Origin: Congeria kusceri
Lineage: Eukaryota > Mollusca > Bivalvia > Myida > Dreissenidae
Assembly: GCA_027627225.1 (NCBI GenBank)
Contig: CM051038.1
Span: forward strand, 43,887,348 to 43,951,347
Direction: 5' to 3'
DNA length: 64,000 nucleotides
A program made the translations under genes and the position numbers. The notes below the pieces were generated by a model, which had not been told where the DNA came from, did not search any database, and saw only the letters and a list, made by a program, of their open reading frames with translations. Each line of letters starts with the position of its first letter. Position 1 is the first letter of the stretch. Positions 12,311-24,085 of the stretch are shown piece by piece.

Positions 12311-12441
12311 ATTCTTATTAATAAAGAAAATACAACAATTTCCATTTTTATGAGTAATAACTTTTGTTGAGTGTAGATAAACCGCATTAATTGAACTTTA
12401 AATTTAAACAATATCTGAAGCGAAAAGTTTTTTGTTGTGTT

Positions 12442-12567
12442 CATGTCGTTTGAAGATGTCTTAAGTCTATGTTACTCTCGGAACATGTCGTTTGAAGATG
12501 TCTGAAGTCTACGTTACTCTCGGAACATGTCGTTTGGCGATGTCTTAAGTCTACGTTACTCTCGGAA
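12442..12567 (+). repeat. Minisatellite, 3 x 42 bp
   Basis: The units begin at 12,442, 12,484 and 12,526 ('catgtcgtttgaagatgtct'). The homologous place in B (43,077) has one unit. The expansion is therefore specific to A. Confidence 0.95.
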
Positions 12568-13662
12568 ACCCACGTTCAATATCTTACTATACACACATTA
12601 AACGTCAGTTCCCAAGAAACACATAGACCGCGAGATCCCGGTGAAAGGCTGGGCAGTGCCGAGGCGCTGACTTCCGGTTTGACTAATGTCCGAACATGTG
12701 TGTACCAGTGTGATGTAGTAAGCAATGACGTCATGTTGTGCAGGTCGCCATCTTGTTGAAACTAGCGCGTGCCAACACTTTTGCTCCATCCAGGATTCCC
12801 CAGTAGATTAACTCCAGAAAAATAATGTCATCAAGAAACACTAAAAGAACATCTAGTACTATAACTAAAAACTCAAAGATATACTTAGACAACAGCTAAC
12901 ATTTTATCGTTGTGGTTAACTAAAAACAATCATCATTTACAAGCATATACAAAAACAACAACATCTACTAGCATATAACATTACTGGAAATTTGCAAATC
13001 AATAAAACTAAACTCATCTTATGTACATTCTTTTACACGAATGAAATACAGAGTTACTTTTTTCGAAAAATGTCTTAGTGTTAAAGAAACAAATCATTTT
13101 GGTTTTTAGTGTCGATAGCTTATATCTTATACTTAAACAAACTAAACATAATTACTGCCCAAATTATCCGACAAATATAACGAAAACGTTTAAAATACTT
13201 GAAACATGTGAGGAAACAGTATTTATCTGGCCTTTTATATTACAGAACAAGTCCAATTGTTAATTAAGGTGTTGAAACAATATTGAAGACCAGCAGCGGT
13301 CACGCGGATTTGTTCGCGCTGGGATTGTCACGTGTCAATATCATGTTGGAACAACCGAGAAAATCATAACTGCGAGTGACAAAATATCGACGGGAGGGAA
13401 TGGGAACTTTGGTCATTTTGGTCAATAGGCGCCTGTCAATGACTTGAATCATTTGGTCCGGTGATGACTGTCACTCGTACATTTTTATTGTATCAATATA
13501 TACCTAGCAAATAGCTAAATGTATGCTCTTTATATGACATATGTTTAAAAAATGTGCATTTAATATTTTGAGAATAATCGAAGCGAAGAAACGTTTTTTT
13601 TATTTAAAAAATGTTTTTGGTCATGTTTACATGTTTGCACCACCTAAGCTATGACCGATATT

Positions 13663-13976
13663 CAATCATCATCACCTTATCATCATCATAATCATCATCA
13701 TAATCATCATCTTCTTCTTCTTCTTCATCATTATCATCATCACTATCATCAAAATCAACATTATCATCATCATCATCATCACCATCATCAAAATCATCAA
13801 AATCATCATCATCATCATCCTAATCATCATCATCATTTTCAGCATCATCATTTTCATGATATTTATAAAATTATATTCATCATTGCATTCATCAGCAAGT
13901 TATTCATTTTCCCATTCATCATATTCACATCATGATATTCATCGTCATGATATTCGTCATTATCATCATTATCATA
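13663..13976 (+). repeat. ATC/CAT-rich microsatellite, copy A
   Basis: This is an impure run of cat/atc triplets broken by ctt, aat and cag triplets, about 310 bp long. It creates a histidine-rich frame on the plus strand and a methionine-rich frame on the minus strand. Neither has a non-repeat body, so both are rejected as genes. The B counterpart is about half as long. Confidence 0.95.
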
Positions 13977-14744
13977 TTTACGTTTAGAAAGCAATCTTAG
14001 TAGAAACAATAAAAATTTTAATACAATTTAAATGAAACATAATTTATTTTCCTTATGGAAACCAATAAAAAGATTTCAACTGAGTTTCACTCAATACACT
14101 CATTTCTATAGGGTTAGAGATATTTGTGTAAGATAGTGTTACTTATTAACTTGCTATACTTCAATTTCTCAAAACATCTCTTTACAACCCAAGTATGCCT
14201 GAAATACTTCCCCCATAAGATCTGCTTCTTCCGGTGTTTTATTGAGTGTAACTAACGCGACAGACACCTCATTTGCCGCTCGACAATAGTCTAAATGACC
14301 ACTCAATTCTGGCCAATTGATATTTACTGCCTCCCATTACTTCCGAATTAGGATTTATTATAGCAGACAGCGAGCTGGTGTAAATCAATTGACGAACTTC
14401 CCTGGTAATATAAATTTAATTGTACGGAAATATTTATCTTGTCATTTCTATGAATGTTTGTTAAATCAGTATCCGGTTGACTTTTTATGTATTCCAACCA
14501 CATTATTAAAGCTATAAATCACAGTATTTAAGCTATATATGAATAGGTAACATGAACCTTCCATGGATTCCTGCTAATGTAGCACAAATGAGACAATTTA
14601 ATGTGTTCAATGCGTAGTTAAAAAAGGGCTAGGTTTGATTTAGAAATTTTGGATATCTATAGGGGAAGATTCTGGACAGTTCTTTCTTCCTCTGTCAACG
14701 TGATATACCTGTACCTGTGCCTGTTTTAGACTTTTCACAAAACA

Positions 14745-14835
14745 CAATTGAGGCGCGTCGTGGGAAACCCGGACTTAATGCATGTGGGTATAGTGTCGTC
14801 CTGGATTAGCCTGTGCAGTCCGCACGCCTCAATTG
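14745..14835. mobile_element. Half-copy of the bivalve-type palindromic repeat
   Basis: The ends form a perfect 11-bp inverted repeat (CAATTGAGGCG and CGCCTCAATTG). The body shares 'cgtgggaaacccgg' and 'gattagcctgtgcagtcc' with the longer element at 23,342-23,595, matching only one of its arms. B has 'cggtaattgttttccc' without it, and AATTG may be the target duplication. Confidence 0.7.
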
Positions 14836-14984
14836 TTTTCCCACTATTTGTACACATAAACAGCATCAACATTAAAATATAAATGTATTATTTTATGGAC
14901 CTAGTAAAATGGACCGTTTAAATTTTGACACCAATAGAATAGTAACCGTATATATTAAGCGGCTGTTTCTAACGTTACCGAATA

Positions 14985-14985
<1 letters not shown>

Positions 14986-15018
<33 letters not shown>

Positions 15019-15370
15019 ATGGAATCGCTAAGAAAAAATATATACGATGCCAACATTTGTTTTTCGATACACAGTTCCGGCAATATTCGAACTCACGTCT
15101 CCAAAAGGCGCACTTCAATGAAAACTTTCCCACGCTACGATACCTAGATATAAATAGTGCGCATGTGCATAGTGGTACTTCATGTGCATTTCATTCATAT
15201 CGATTTTACTTCTACTACTTATTTTCCCGCGCCTGCGAAATGTGTCACGGCATAAAATAAATAATTTACTGATTGTTAATAAATACGAGACTTATGTGTT
15301 AAGTAGTCATTTAATAGATACTTCTTAAAATATAATTTCATTTTTGAAAATATTAGACCGTATTAGCCCC
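14986..15370 (+). mobile_element. A-only insertion: (AT)n plus a dispersed repeat
   Basis: B passes from 'gaccgaaaacc' to 'ttttatagacct' without this DNA. It opens with an AT dinucleotide run (14,987-15,016), then a copy of the repeat also found at 9,128-9,365 and 41,350-41,590 (shared 'attcatatcgattttact' and 'cttcaatg'). The repeat holds a B-box-like 'attcgaactcacg', suggesting tRNA ancestry, but no A box is visible. Confidence 0.65.
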
Positions 15371-15605
15371 TTTAATAGACCTTTGGAGGTTTTGTCCCTA
15401 ATTTTTAAGAACACCTCCGAAGTTATTGTTAACGGATTTGTGTGCATTCATAGCCTTGACAAGTACCGCAGAAGCTTTACCACGTGCGCCTGTGTGTAGA
15501 TTGGCAGTACATTAGGAGATTACAGCGCGAAACTATTGACTACAGGTATATTAAATCAATTTGCATATGATGAACGTTTGTGAAACGTTAATTATAATTG
15601 ATGTT

Positions 15606-15965
15606 ATGTTTAAATCCAAAAACCATAATATGGAAACGTATAATTAGTTTGCTCGCAATAAACGCCTTATATGGAAATATACTAAAAAAATAATGTGTCT
15701 TTTATGAATAAGCATCAATTGAAATATATAAAAGTATAAATTGTTTCTTACGCGAAACGAGTGTATACAAATAATATTTATGCTCTGTTTGGCCATATAG
15801 TTTAATAATATAGCAGATATTGTTATTAAATTTGTTATGACAGACGATACTTTCTTGTGACAGCATTATTTCTTGAGCTGTCAGAATATGTCTAACTCAG
15901 AATGTAATGAAAATCTCAGAGAACATTTTTTTATTCCGTGAAAGAAAAACGTCATAAGATGTCGT
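15606..15965 (+). other. A-only 360-bp segment (probable deletion in B)
   Basis: A and B match up to 'atgttatg' and again from 'gtgttaattg'/'gtatgttaattg' (45,575 region). There are no terminal repeats and there is short microhomology at the junction, which fits a deletion in B better than an insertion in A. Confidence 0.6.
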
Positions 15966-18370
15966 GTGTTAATTGTTAATATTAACTTTGGAAAAATATC
16001 AATGACAGCATGTGTTCTCGTCGACAGCTATTGACTGGGGCATTCCAAGGCAAACGCTGGAGCGTATACACTTCGTTGAAAATTTAAGAATTGAAATTTT
16101 TTAAACTTACATACTTATTTAAAATAGAACATGCCTCAACTGGGTAAGGTCATTACAGAACAATATGCATATATGCACAAGTCAAAGGGATAAAAACAAT
16201 GTTTTACAGTAATTATTCGTGTTAGAAAGGAGAAACTTTGCTCGAAGATGATATTATTTGGGTAATGTATTTTAAGCTATCGATCTATATATTACAACAA
16301 AGGTCGTATGGCTATGGCCTCTAAATTAAATATTTGCCATTCTAGAAAGAAAAAAAATCCGGGGAGCATATCTCCCGCACCCATCGCACAGCAAATGTGC
16401 GTGTCGCAGATTCAGTATCAGGTGCGCCCCTGATTGTTCGTTCAAAGGTAGAAACATATCAAGAACGTGTTACTTGGTATCGTTTTGTCATCGCGACTGT
16501 TTTCTTTGAATTTGCTTTCCGTCTTGATATGCAAATCGCGTTGTTTTGACGTTTTGTTCAGCAACAATATCCCCAACTGACAGCGGGCTAGTCGATGTCA
16601 GATGTATTTGATATTACTAACCCGTTATGAAATATTGCTACTGACAGCGTTTGCCAATACTAGACGCTGTTGGGGATTGCTGGTTGATATAAATCGAACA
16701 ATAACTGTTTTTGACATTGATTTTGTTTCTAGATTGCGTAAAATAAAACAGTAAATGCGTAGTCAATATTAGCAATATATATCTAGACAAATGCCTACAT
16801 ACTCTACAGTGCGAAAGTTATTGGTGCAGATTGAAAAGCTACTTTCTGAGCTAAATTGGTTTACATTAGTCAAATTAAAAAAGAAACAATAAGTGTTGCA
16901 GAAGGCGACAGTTTATTCTTTAAATGGGTTATGGGTCGTAAAATAAGAATTACAAAATTTAATATCAACTCTTTTTAATTTTACAATTAGTTAACTTATT
17001 ACCTATTTGCATACCATGCAATGGTGATGTGTCGGCATTAAGTAACAGTGGCATATGAAAGAAATACAAACATGTAAATTATTTGAAATATTCCATTTTT
17101 ATAAATTTTCATTATTTATTTAGTCAACTTGCGAATTATTTATAGGTTCATAAACAAAGTGACATGTATAACAATCAGAAACGGAACTTCATTTGATATA
17201 AATCGTAGCTATAGTAACATTTATTATCAATGGGGAAAGAGCATAGTCAAATTAAGGCAATGTTATAAACTGTGGTAAATACAGCTGTAAACCATATAAC
17301 GAAGATTATATTTGTTATGCAAAGAAGGACATAATGAAGGCGAATTCAATTTATGGATAGATGTTTATTAAGATATGTGTGAGAATTATTTGCTTAGAAA
17401 ATGTGTATTATATCCTAGAAAAGATTACATCGTAATCTGTACAAAAATGATCACCTTATTCATATATGTAGACACGTGCTTTTTCTATTTTTTCAGAACA
17501 AGAAAAACACTTTATGTTAAAGATAGCTCAGAAGGGTTGTTTATGTATGCATAATAAATGAATAACATAAAGCAGAACTGTACAATTCTGTGTTCATTAT
17601 ATTGTTATGTACTAATACAATGCAGAGTATTTATTAAATGAAATTTTTATTATGCAACACAAAGTGAATACATGGTAAAATACTATATATGAGTACGTAA
17701 GATGGCCTTACGGTAATAAAATAACTGTCATAAGAAATAACTGTCATAAGAAGTCCAATAGTAATTTATTAAGTACGTGTAAAGACGTTTTCAACAAAAT
17801 TTATTAACGCATATGTATAACATTTTGTTAATACTTAATTTAGACAGTTTCATTATAACTATCGAAAACGTAATTAAAACATTTAAACTACCACGGCATT
17901 TAAGGTCTGACTACAACAGTAACCTAACATTGCTTTCACGTAATTAAAGAACACCGTTGCCCAAATGTAATTGATGTTTTTAGAAAAATAATAACGTCAA
18001 CCATCATACTCATATTGCAAACTTGATAAATCAAAGGAATTTGATCAGGTCATTAGACCGTGTTGCCCAAGAAAAGTTGACATCTTGGAAATTTATTGCA
18101 GAAATACAAGCTGTCCGCACGTGAATTGAAAATAAACGTCGACACCTCACGCAATTTAAATCACGTCATCAGTTCGTGAATCTAAGGATGTGAAAGTTAA
18201 TAAATTGTAAATTGGAAATTGAATGGAACTGGCATCGCAAAAAGTTCATAAATCGTTGCTGCAATAAAATGACAAATGACTTTCTTTGACTTTGAAAATT
18301 AATCAATCAATTTATCATGTTATTTCGTCAAAAATAAAATATATTATTACATCAATATACACAATATGTG

Positions 18371-18998
18371 TAGCTCGGACACATTAACCTGACCCTCGTG
18401 AACTCTATAATAATTACGCGCTCGAAATATTTTTACTCTTTTTGTCCGCGCACGTTTTGTTGATGTCATGACTGTTTTTTTCAGCGAATACTATTAAATC
18501 GAATTGACTGGAACGTAAAGTAATAAATTCTTAATTTATTGTATTATACTAATAGAAAAAAAGAAACTGGACATGTTTTCAATGGGCATTTTGTATATTT
18601 AGTTAGATATTCATATAAATGAATTGGGTATCAAAACTTAGGTTATAAATTGAACTAATCAATAATTATAATGCCACTAAAAATTGATCAATAAATAAAA
18701 AGTAAACGGCGGTGTTTAATCTTCGAAAACATCAAACACAAGTATAGTGGTCGTCTTTGCAACTTTAAAATCACTAATATTTCGTTTGGATGACTTTAAC
18801 ATTTTAATATTAGTCAATTTGCAAGGGCATTAACAATATTGATTCCTACAGTGTATACCCTAAATTTTGATACCAAATTCAACCATATTTAAATCTAACA
18901 ACATATTAAAATACGCAATGAAAGCATGTCCAGTTTCTTTTTTCCATTAGTATATACTGCTGAATAAAGGTTAGTGTCAGGTTAATGTGTCCGAGCTA
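18371..18998. mobile_element. 628-bp fold-back element, copy A
   Basis: The terminal inverted repeats are identical over 23 bp, beginning TAGCTCGGACACATTAAC (18,371-18,393 and 18,976-18,998). Inside, the arms keep pairing: 18,541-18,585 with about 18,910-18,955, 18,600-18,660 with 18,850-18,905, and 18,661-18,710 with 18,780-18,850, centred near 18,750. About 150 bp after the left TIR are unpaired. TA lies at both outer edges, so a TA target is possible. No coding capacity. Confidence 0.8.
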
Positions 18999-19973
18999 TA
19001 CTTTATGCAATCATCTTATCTCGTTTCCCATGGAAGGGAGACAACTACATCTACTTAGATAATCGAATGAAACGCAAGTATCCAGCCTCTACACAAAGAT
19101 GGGAAGCATTAAACCGTAGACTACTTTTGTCGAAATGCCAATTTTGGAGTCCAAGCTAGTTTTGTTGAACGTACATATTTCGCGAAGAAATAATGTATTT
19201 ACTAAGGAATGTATTAAATGAATAATTTTATTTATTTGCAAAAAATTCATAATCAAATATGAAACAATAAAGAAAATACGATATAAAGGCGAATAATATC
19301 GATTTAAACACTGTTTAACATCACTGTCATATTGCATCGAATTCCTTTTTAAGAAGCGCTTTAAAGGTAAAGAGCCGACAAACTTTGTGGCAGACAGACA
19401 CACGGACTGACGGACGAACGTACTGATATACAAACTAAACTTCATGGGTCGTTTACTGATTCGCGGAGGCTTACAATGTACTTTCGACAAAAAAATAGCC
19501 AGTATTTATCAACAGTAGTAGCTTAGGGTTTAATATCTCCGCACATAGACAGAACTGGTTCCGAGCATAGCTCGTATCCCTGCCGGCACGAAGTTCCCCG
19601 TGACCATGGTCAATTCACATGCGCGAAATAAAATCGTGGAAAAGCATATTACAATAACATGTGACATCAGTTTCTCGAAATATTAGTTGTGTATATAATG
19701 TAATATTCCTTTCCAATATGAACACATAAACATGATACCATAATGAATGAGTATATAGGGTCTAAATTTTGCGAATATATAACATATACGGAAAAACAGT
19801 TTGTCATACGTATAGTCCGACAACATTGACCTGGCACTCATGCATAATCCGTTCGTTTCCGTAACCTTTTATATAAATAGGAAAAATACATACAAGCAAC
19901 CGCTCGTAACGGATCAATATACTAAATTTGAGTTTAAATTAATTTACCATATAATTCTAGACGTAGAATTAAA

Positions 19974-20034
19974 TGGTCGAGAGGTTAAGGCAGTAGCTTA
20001 CGGATCGCGGAGTTACGGGTTCGATTCCGTTTTT
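19974..20034 (+). repeat. tRNA-derived sequence (SINE head or tRNA pseudogene)
   Basis: 'tggtcgagaggttaaggc' is a strong A box of the Ser/Leu tRNA type. 'gggttcgattccg' is a near-consensus B box 44 bases downstream of the A-box start, followed by T5. The T arm pairs over ACGG/CCGT. No matching acceptor stem is apparent, so it is more likely a tRNA-derived SINE head than a working tRNA gene. Confidence 0.6.
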
Positions 20035-20179
20035 GTACTTTTTGTTATTTGAATACAGCATTTCACGTTTCAGTTGCATTATCTTGTTATTGTATTGCAG
20101 ATATATTACCTCCAACTAAAAATACAGCTGCAACGACAATTTCCTTATATTGCCCTGGAAAAACAATAATGATTAAAAT

Positions 20180-20237
20180 ACTGATTTGAACATCATAACC
20201 GCTGAGCGAGCACTCTACCATTACGCTATCGTTCCAG
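20180..20237 (-). repeat. Weak tRNA-like sequence, minus strand
   Basis: Read on the minus strand, 'tagcgtaatggtagagtgct' fits a tRNA A box and D arm. A degraded B box ('gttcaaatc') follows about 40 bases on. No stems are convincing. It is probably a decayed SINE head. Confidence 0.35.
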
Positions 20238-20606
20238 ATGAATAATGCGTGCCCAGATAACCGACTATATTATCTTTAAAGCGAGAACCGTGTGAATAAT
20301 GCATAGTATAGTACAGCGACGAATATCTACATAGCATGACGGAAACAAATGAATGCCAGGTCAATGTTGCCAGACTATATATGAAAAAACGTAAACAAAT
20401 ACCAAAAAGTGGATTTACCTTGTTTATAATAAGTATATATTATAAATGCAAGTTGATTTCGTTTTATAAAAGTTGTATTTATTATTTATTTTGGCTTGAT
20501 ATTCGTGTACACATTCATATACTTCAAACCCAGTTAAATACGATTATACATTGTGTCCATTTGTTTCAAAATGCGTTGATTATTGTTTTAGGTTTCAGAT
20601 TCTTTC

Positions 20607-21038
20607 AATCTCATTAAAATCATCTTCAGTCTGTCGCTACTATATTATATGCTGACTGGATTTGATGACTTCGCATTAGGGGACACATTCAGGTGACCTT
20701 TTCAGGAGCCAATCAAATTGTTGCCTTCAAAATGTTGTGGTATAAACTACAAAAACTATGCACGAAATTAACGTGAACTTTGAATGTTTACTCGCCTAAG
20801 GTACCACTATATCCATTGTTATCCACGTGAAAATTAACTGTAAATGATTTATTCCCAAGGATAAGATGGAAATGCATCAATTTTCAAAAACCGTGACCAA
20901 ACATTGCTGTGCAAAAGGCAATTTCATTAGGCGCAGCATGGCTGATGTTTTATTGTTCGGAAGGTCATTTGAACGCGACCTGTTATACGATGTCTTCAGA
21001 TTCTAACAATGTTAGGATTAGATTTAATGAGATTGAGC
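20607..21038. mobile_element. 432-bp TIR element with 7-bp target duplication
   Basis: The flanking direct repeat TTCTTTC stands at 20,600-20,606 and 21,039-21,045. B has one TTCTTTC in 'cagattctttctgcaag' (about 48,765), an unoccupied site. The ends are inverted: 'aatctcattaaaatc' at the left and 'gatttaatgagattg' at the right. There is no open frame. This is a non-autonomous DNA transposon; a 7-8 bp duplication is compatible with hAT or P-like families, but the superfamily is not decided. Confidence 0.8.
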
Positions 21039-21829
21039 TTCTTTCTGCAAGAAACTAATTCAAATACTAAATTAAACACCCATCTTCTGGCGGATCAAGG
21101 TTACTATAACAAATGACTTCCTATCGCTAGTGAAACAAATCTGTCACCAAAAATATCACATGTCAATTTATACATTTGCTAGCAAGCTAATACTTGTCTT
21201 AAACTACATTGGACAATCAAGTACACTTAATCAAATGGAAATTAAATTTGATGACTAATACTGAATATCAATTATGTTGTCTAGAATATTGAATTCGTTT
21301 GTGAAAAAAGAAGATTAAAACTAATGTGTGTTACTAAAACTGGTATACATAAATATTGTTTAAACAATTTGACTTTAGAAAAAGAGTAACACAACCGCCG
21401 AAGTTTATTATTAAAATATCCACACAAAGGATGAAATAACACAATCCAAAGTGAAATAGCAATATTGCAAATAAAATACTAAACCATCGAATATGACCTG
21501 AAATGATCTTAGAAACAAACAGGATTTAAAAATAAACGGAGTTTGTGTGTATACAATATAATTCTTTAAAACGGAATACTTGAATATATTAAGCGTCAAC
21601 GACGTTTAAGCAATTTTACCATTGTTTACTTTTATAATTGGTTTTATGCAGACGTATTTCTGCGATCGTGTTTTATTGTTTTATCTTGTTTCATTTTACT
21701 GTTTCTCAATTGTAATTTAATTGTCATGTTTTGTGTTATATGGACGTCATTGTATTTTTGTTCAAATCTGTTATGTCTGGGTCTGTAAAGAATCTTAGAT
21801 ATTCTACAATGAGAAAAGAATTCCTTAAG

Positions 21830-22275
21830 CCCCCTTCTCACTGTCCCGGTTTGACAACCCCGGTAAGTCCCGGTAAGTGATCCGGGCAAAACCCTGTCGA
21901 ACCGGGAGAACAGCCCTGGCGCCATCGTGATCATCTTGGACGAGCCAGTATGATCCGGGTTGAACCATGATGATCCGGCTAACAGCCCCGGATGTTTTAA
22001 AATGTTTAATACAACCGTGAGTCACCGGGAGTCAACGGGAAAGATATCAAAAACCGGCATACTCAGATTAAATCCGGTGCAATGCCGGTACATTGCGGGG
22101 AAGGTCCGGGTCTCCACCCTCCCTCTACCGTAATAAAAACCGTAGTGTTGCGGTGTCATGGGAATGCGGTGTGAAACCGGCGTGTCACCGGCGCCCAACC
22201 GTGGTATGACGGGACGGTCCCGGCGGTCATCGGGACACCACCGGTTTCCAATCTAGGTTCACACTGGGATTAACC
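21830..22275. repeat. GC-rich CCGG-dense block, copy A
   Basis: In AT-rich surroundings this stretch is packed with CCGG, CCGGG and CCGGTAAGT-like strings in both orientations ('ccccggtaagtcccggtaag'). Its edges carry loosely inverted 'cactgt'/'acactg' strings. It holds no credible frame. It is probably a high-GC mobile element, but I cannot name it. Confidence 0.6.
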
Positions 22276-22980
22276 GGGAAACACATCGATATACAAAGTA
22301 TTTACATTTGGTTACATTTTTCAAATTCTATAAAAATTAAGATAAAATGTTTGATAAATTCTGTATAACGAGCTGTGCCGTATTATATGATATAATTTGT
22401 TAGATGGATACCAGTGAATCAAAGTTTTAATGCATAATAAAGTGTGTACGGGATATTATAATATTATGTTTTATAACTTTTCATACATAATTCTAATGAA
22501 TTCGCATACATAATAAAACGTATCACGAAGCAGTTGTTTTACTAGTAAATGAAAATTAATTTTAGTTATCCAAAGTAAGAAAGTTGACTTTTACCAGCAG
22601 GGACTGGTGTATTCTCGATTAATTTCTAAATAATGTTGCAGAATGTCATCATTACCCAAACGTGTTGATGTTTGTATTATTTTTTATATTTTATTTCATT
22701 ATTATATATATATAAGTGCTTGAATTTTGCGTATTACTATGACAAAAGAAAATCCGCGTAACATAATTTCCACTATCATATTGTGTTTTGATTTATTTTG
22801 GAAACATCATTATACAAAAACATAAAACAGCCATACTATCATCGGTTCTTCACATTTTGGCAAATATATCATCATGATAAATGGTGCTATAAAAAGAAAT
22901 AACTTCAAGACGAGATAATCAGACAGTGTTCCATAAAAACGATATCAAAACGTGATAACGCGACTAACGCCCGACCTATA

Positions 22981-24085
22981 CTTTTATATTACCAAAGGTT
23001 GCAATATTTGTGTGTAAAATATGTTCTTTAAATGCGCTGGTTCGTGTTTGGAAGAAAAGAAATAAAAAGTGTAAAATGATTTTATTCACGGAAAAATATG
23101 TGAATAGGCGAATGTTGCAGGCACCAGTTTTGTACTCAAAACTATTTAAATGCGGGTTGTTGCATAATTGTCATTCTTCATTGAAAATCACTTCTCAGGT
23201 AAATTATTAGTGGCAAAAGCGAGTAAGATACAGAAACATGTGAAAGTAGTAAACTTTCTGATATAAAATATGCCCCAATATAATTTCCTAATGCGAAATA
23301 TTATTCCAAAATCAACATGCAAGAAATATATATATGCGATGTGTGTTGTGGGAATCCCGGGCTTATTGCACGTGCGTAAAGCGTCGTCCCGGATAAGCCT
23401 GTGCAGTCCGTACAGGCTAATCCAGGACGGCACTTTCCGCTTTAATGGTATTTTCTGTTTCACGTAAGTCTCTTCTAAACATAAATCCACTGAAGGCGGA
23501 ATGTGCCGTCCTGGATTAGCCTATGCAGACCGCAAAGGCTAATCCGGGTGGACACTTTACGCACATGCATAAAGCCCGGTTTTCCCACGACACGCTATAC
23601 ATTATAGTTACTATAAATAAATATCTATGTACTGACCTTCACGCATGTGACATTATGGGGAAATTATTTATAAAAAAATTATATCATCTCAATACACTTG
23701 CTTTTGACGATGTTCAAATTAGGGTAATACAATTATATTCCTATGTTTCAAATGCTCATAGACTGTGAGCATGATAGAGATTCGCAAAAGGTTATGATTT
23801 GAACAAAGAAAGTCGTGCTCGTGTGTGCTTTCTATTAATTAGTACGGTAAATATGTGCGCTTATCACTCTGCCAACCCGAAGCTAATAAAGGAACAATAA
23901 CGCATGATTTGTTGTTATCCAAATCAGCTGAATATTATATTATTTGTGTTTTACTTACCAATCAATCATTGTTTTTATTCCCTGCATAGAAATACTTTCT
24001 ACGGTTTTGTACTACAATTTAAAAAGGATAAGTGATGTTCTATAACATGGTTCACTAAATTATTAACTATCGGTTACGTCGCGCT
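22981..24085. mobile_element. Interruption of copy D
   Basis: In A and B the sequence reads continuously across 'gaccgaactatattctgcacattctggg' (3,600-3,628). In D it breaks after 'cccgacctata' and resumes near 'gtctttgggcaaagaatg'. The extra 1.1 kb contains the palindromic repeat at 23,342-23,595; the rest is unrecognised. It may be more than one event. Confidence 0.6.
23342..23595. mobile_element. Palindromic bivalve-type repeat, full length
   Basis: This element of about 254 bp has arms that are inverted copies: 'ttgtgggaatcccgggctta' at the left and 'aagcccggttttcccacgac' at the right. Each arm holds a smaller hairpin ('agcctgtgcagtccgtacag' and partner). It resembles a repeat I associate with dreissenid and other bivalve genomes (recall, not tested). 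No coding capacity; likely a non-autonomous MITE-like family. Confidence 0.75.

Larger units (their letters stand above)
19585..20556 (+). other. A-only segment with tRNA-like sequences
   Basis: B goes from 'gcatagttcgtatc' to 'atatcatttatttcaaaatgc' (48,710-48,745), while A has about 970 extra bases. The segment carries a good A/B-box pair (19,974-20,030) and a weaker minus-strand one (20,180-20,237). The edges show no clear TIR or target duplication. Confidence 0.65.
1..22882 (+). repeat. Segmental duplication, copy A (non-coding)
   Basis: This block matches 34,641-50,760 base for base over long stretches in the same order and orientation. Anchors are position 1 with 34,641, 3,883 with 38,247, 8,908 with 41,058, 13,270 with 43,850 and 18,371 with 47,953. 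By eye the identity is about 85-95% (for example 5 differences in 111 bases near 13,270). Copy A is about 6.8 kb longer, and most of the excess is in extra segments listed separately. I see no host gene in it: open frames are short and differ between the copies. The left end is cut by the window edge. An alternative is that A and B are two haplotypes placed in tandem by an assembly error. Confidence 0.9.

Noticed and set aside
13651..13935. Histidine-rich frame (plus) and methionine-rich frame (minus)
   Set aside because: Both are translations of the ATC microsatellite with no unique protein sequence, and the array differs greatly in length in B.
16565..16685. Short inverted repeat around 'caatccccaac'
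   Set aside because: The pairing is weak and interrupted. It is present in both copies but not better kept than its surroundings by eye.
19974..20034. Functional tRNA gene
   Set aside because: A and B boxes are present, but I could not pair an acceptor stem or a normal anticodon arm, so I call it tRNA-derived only.
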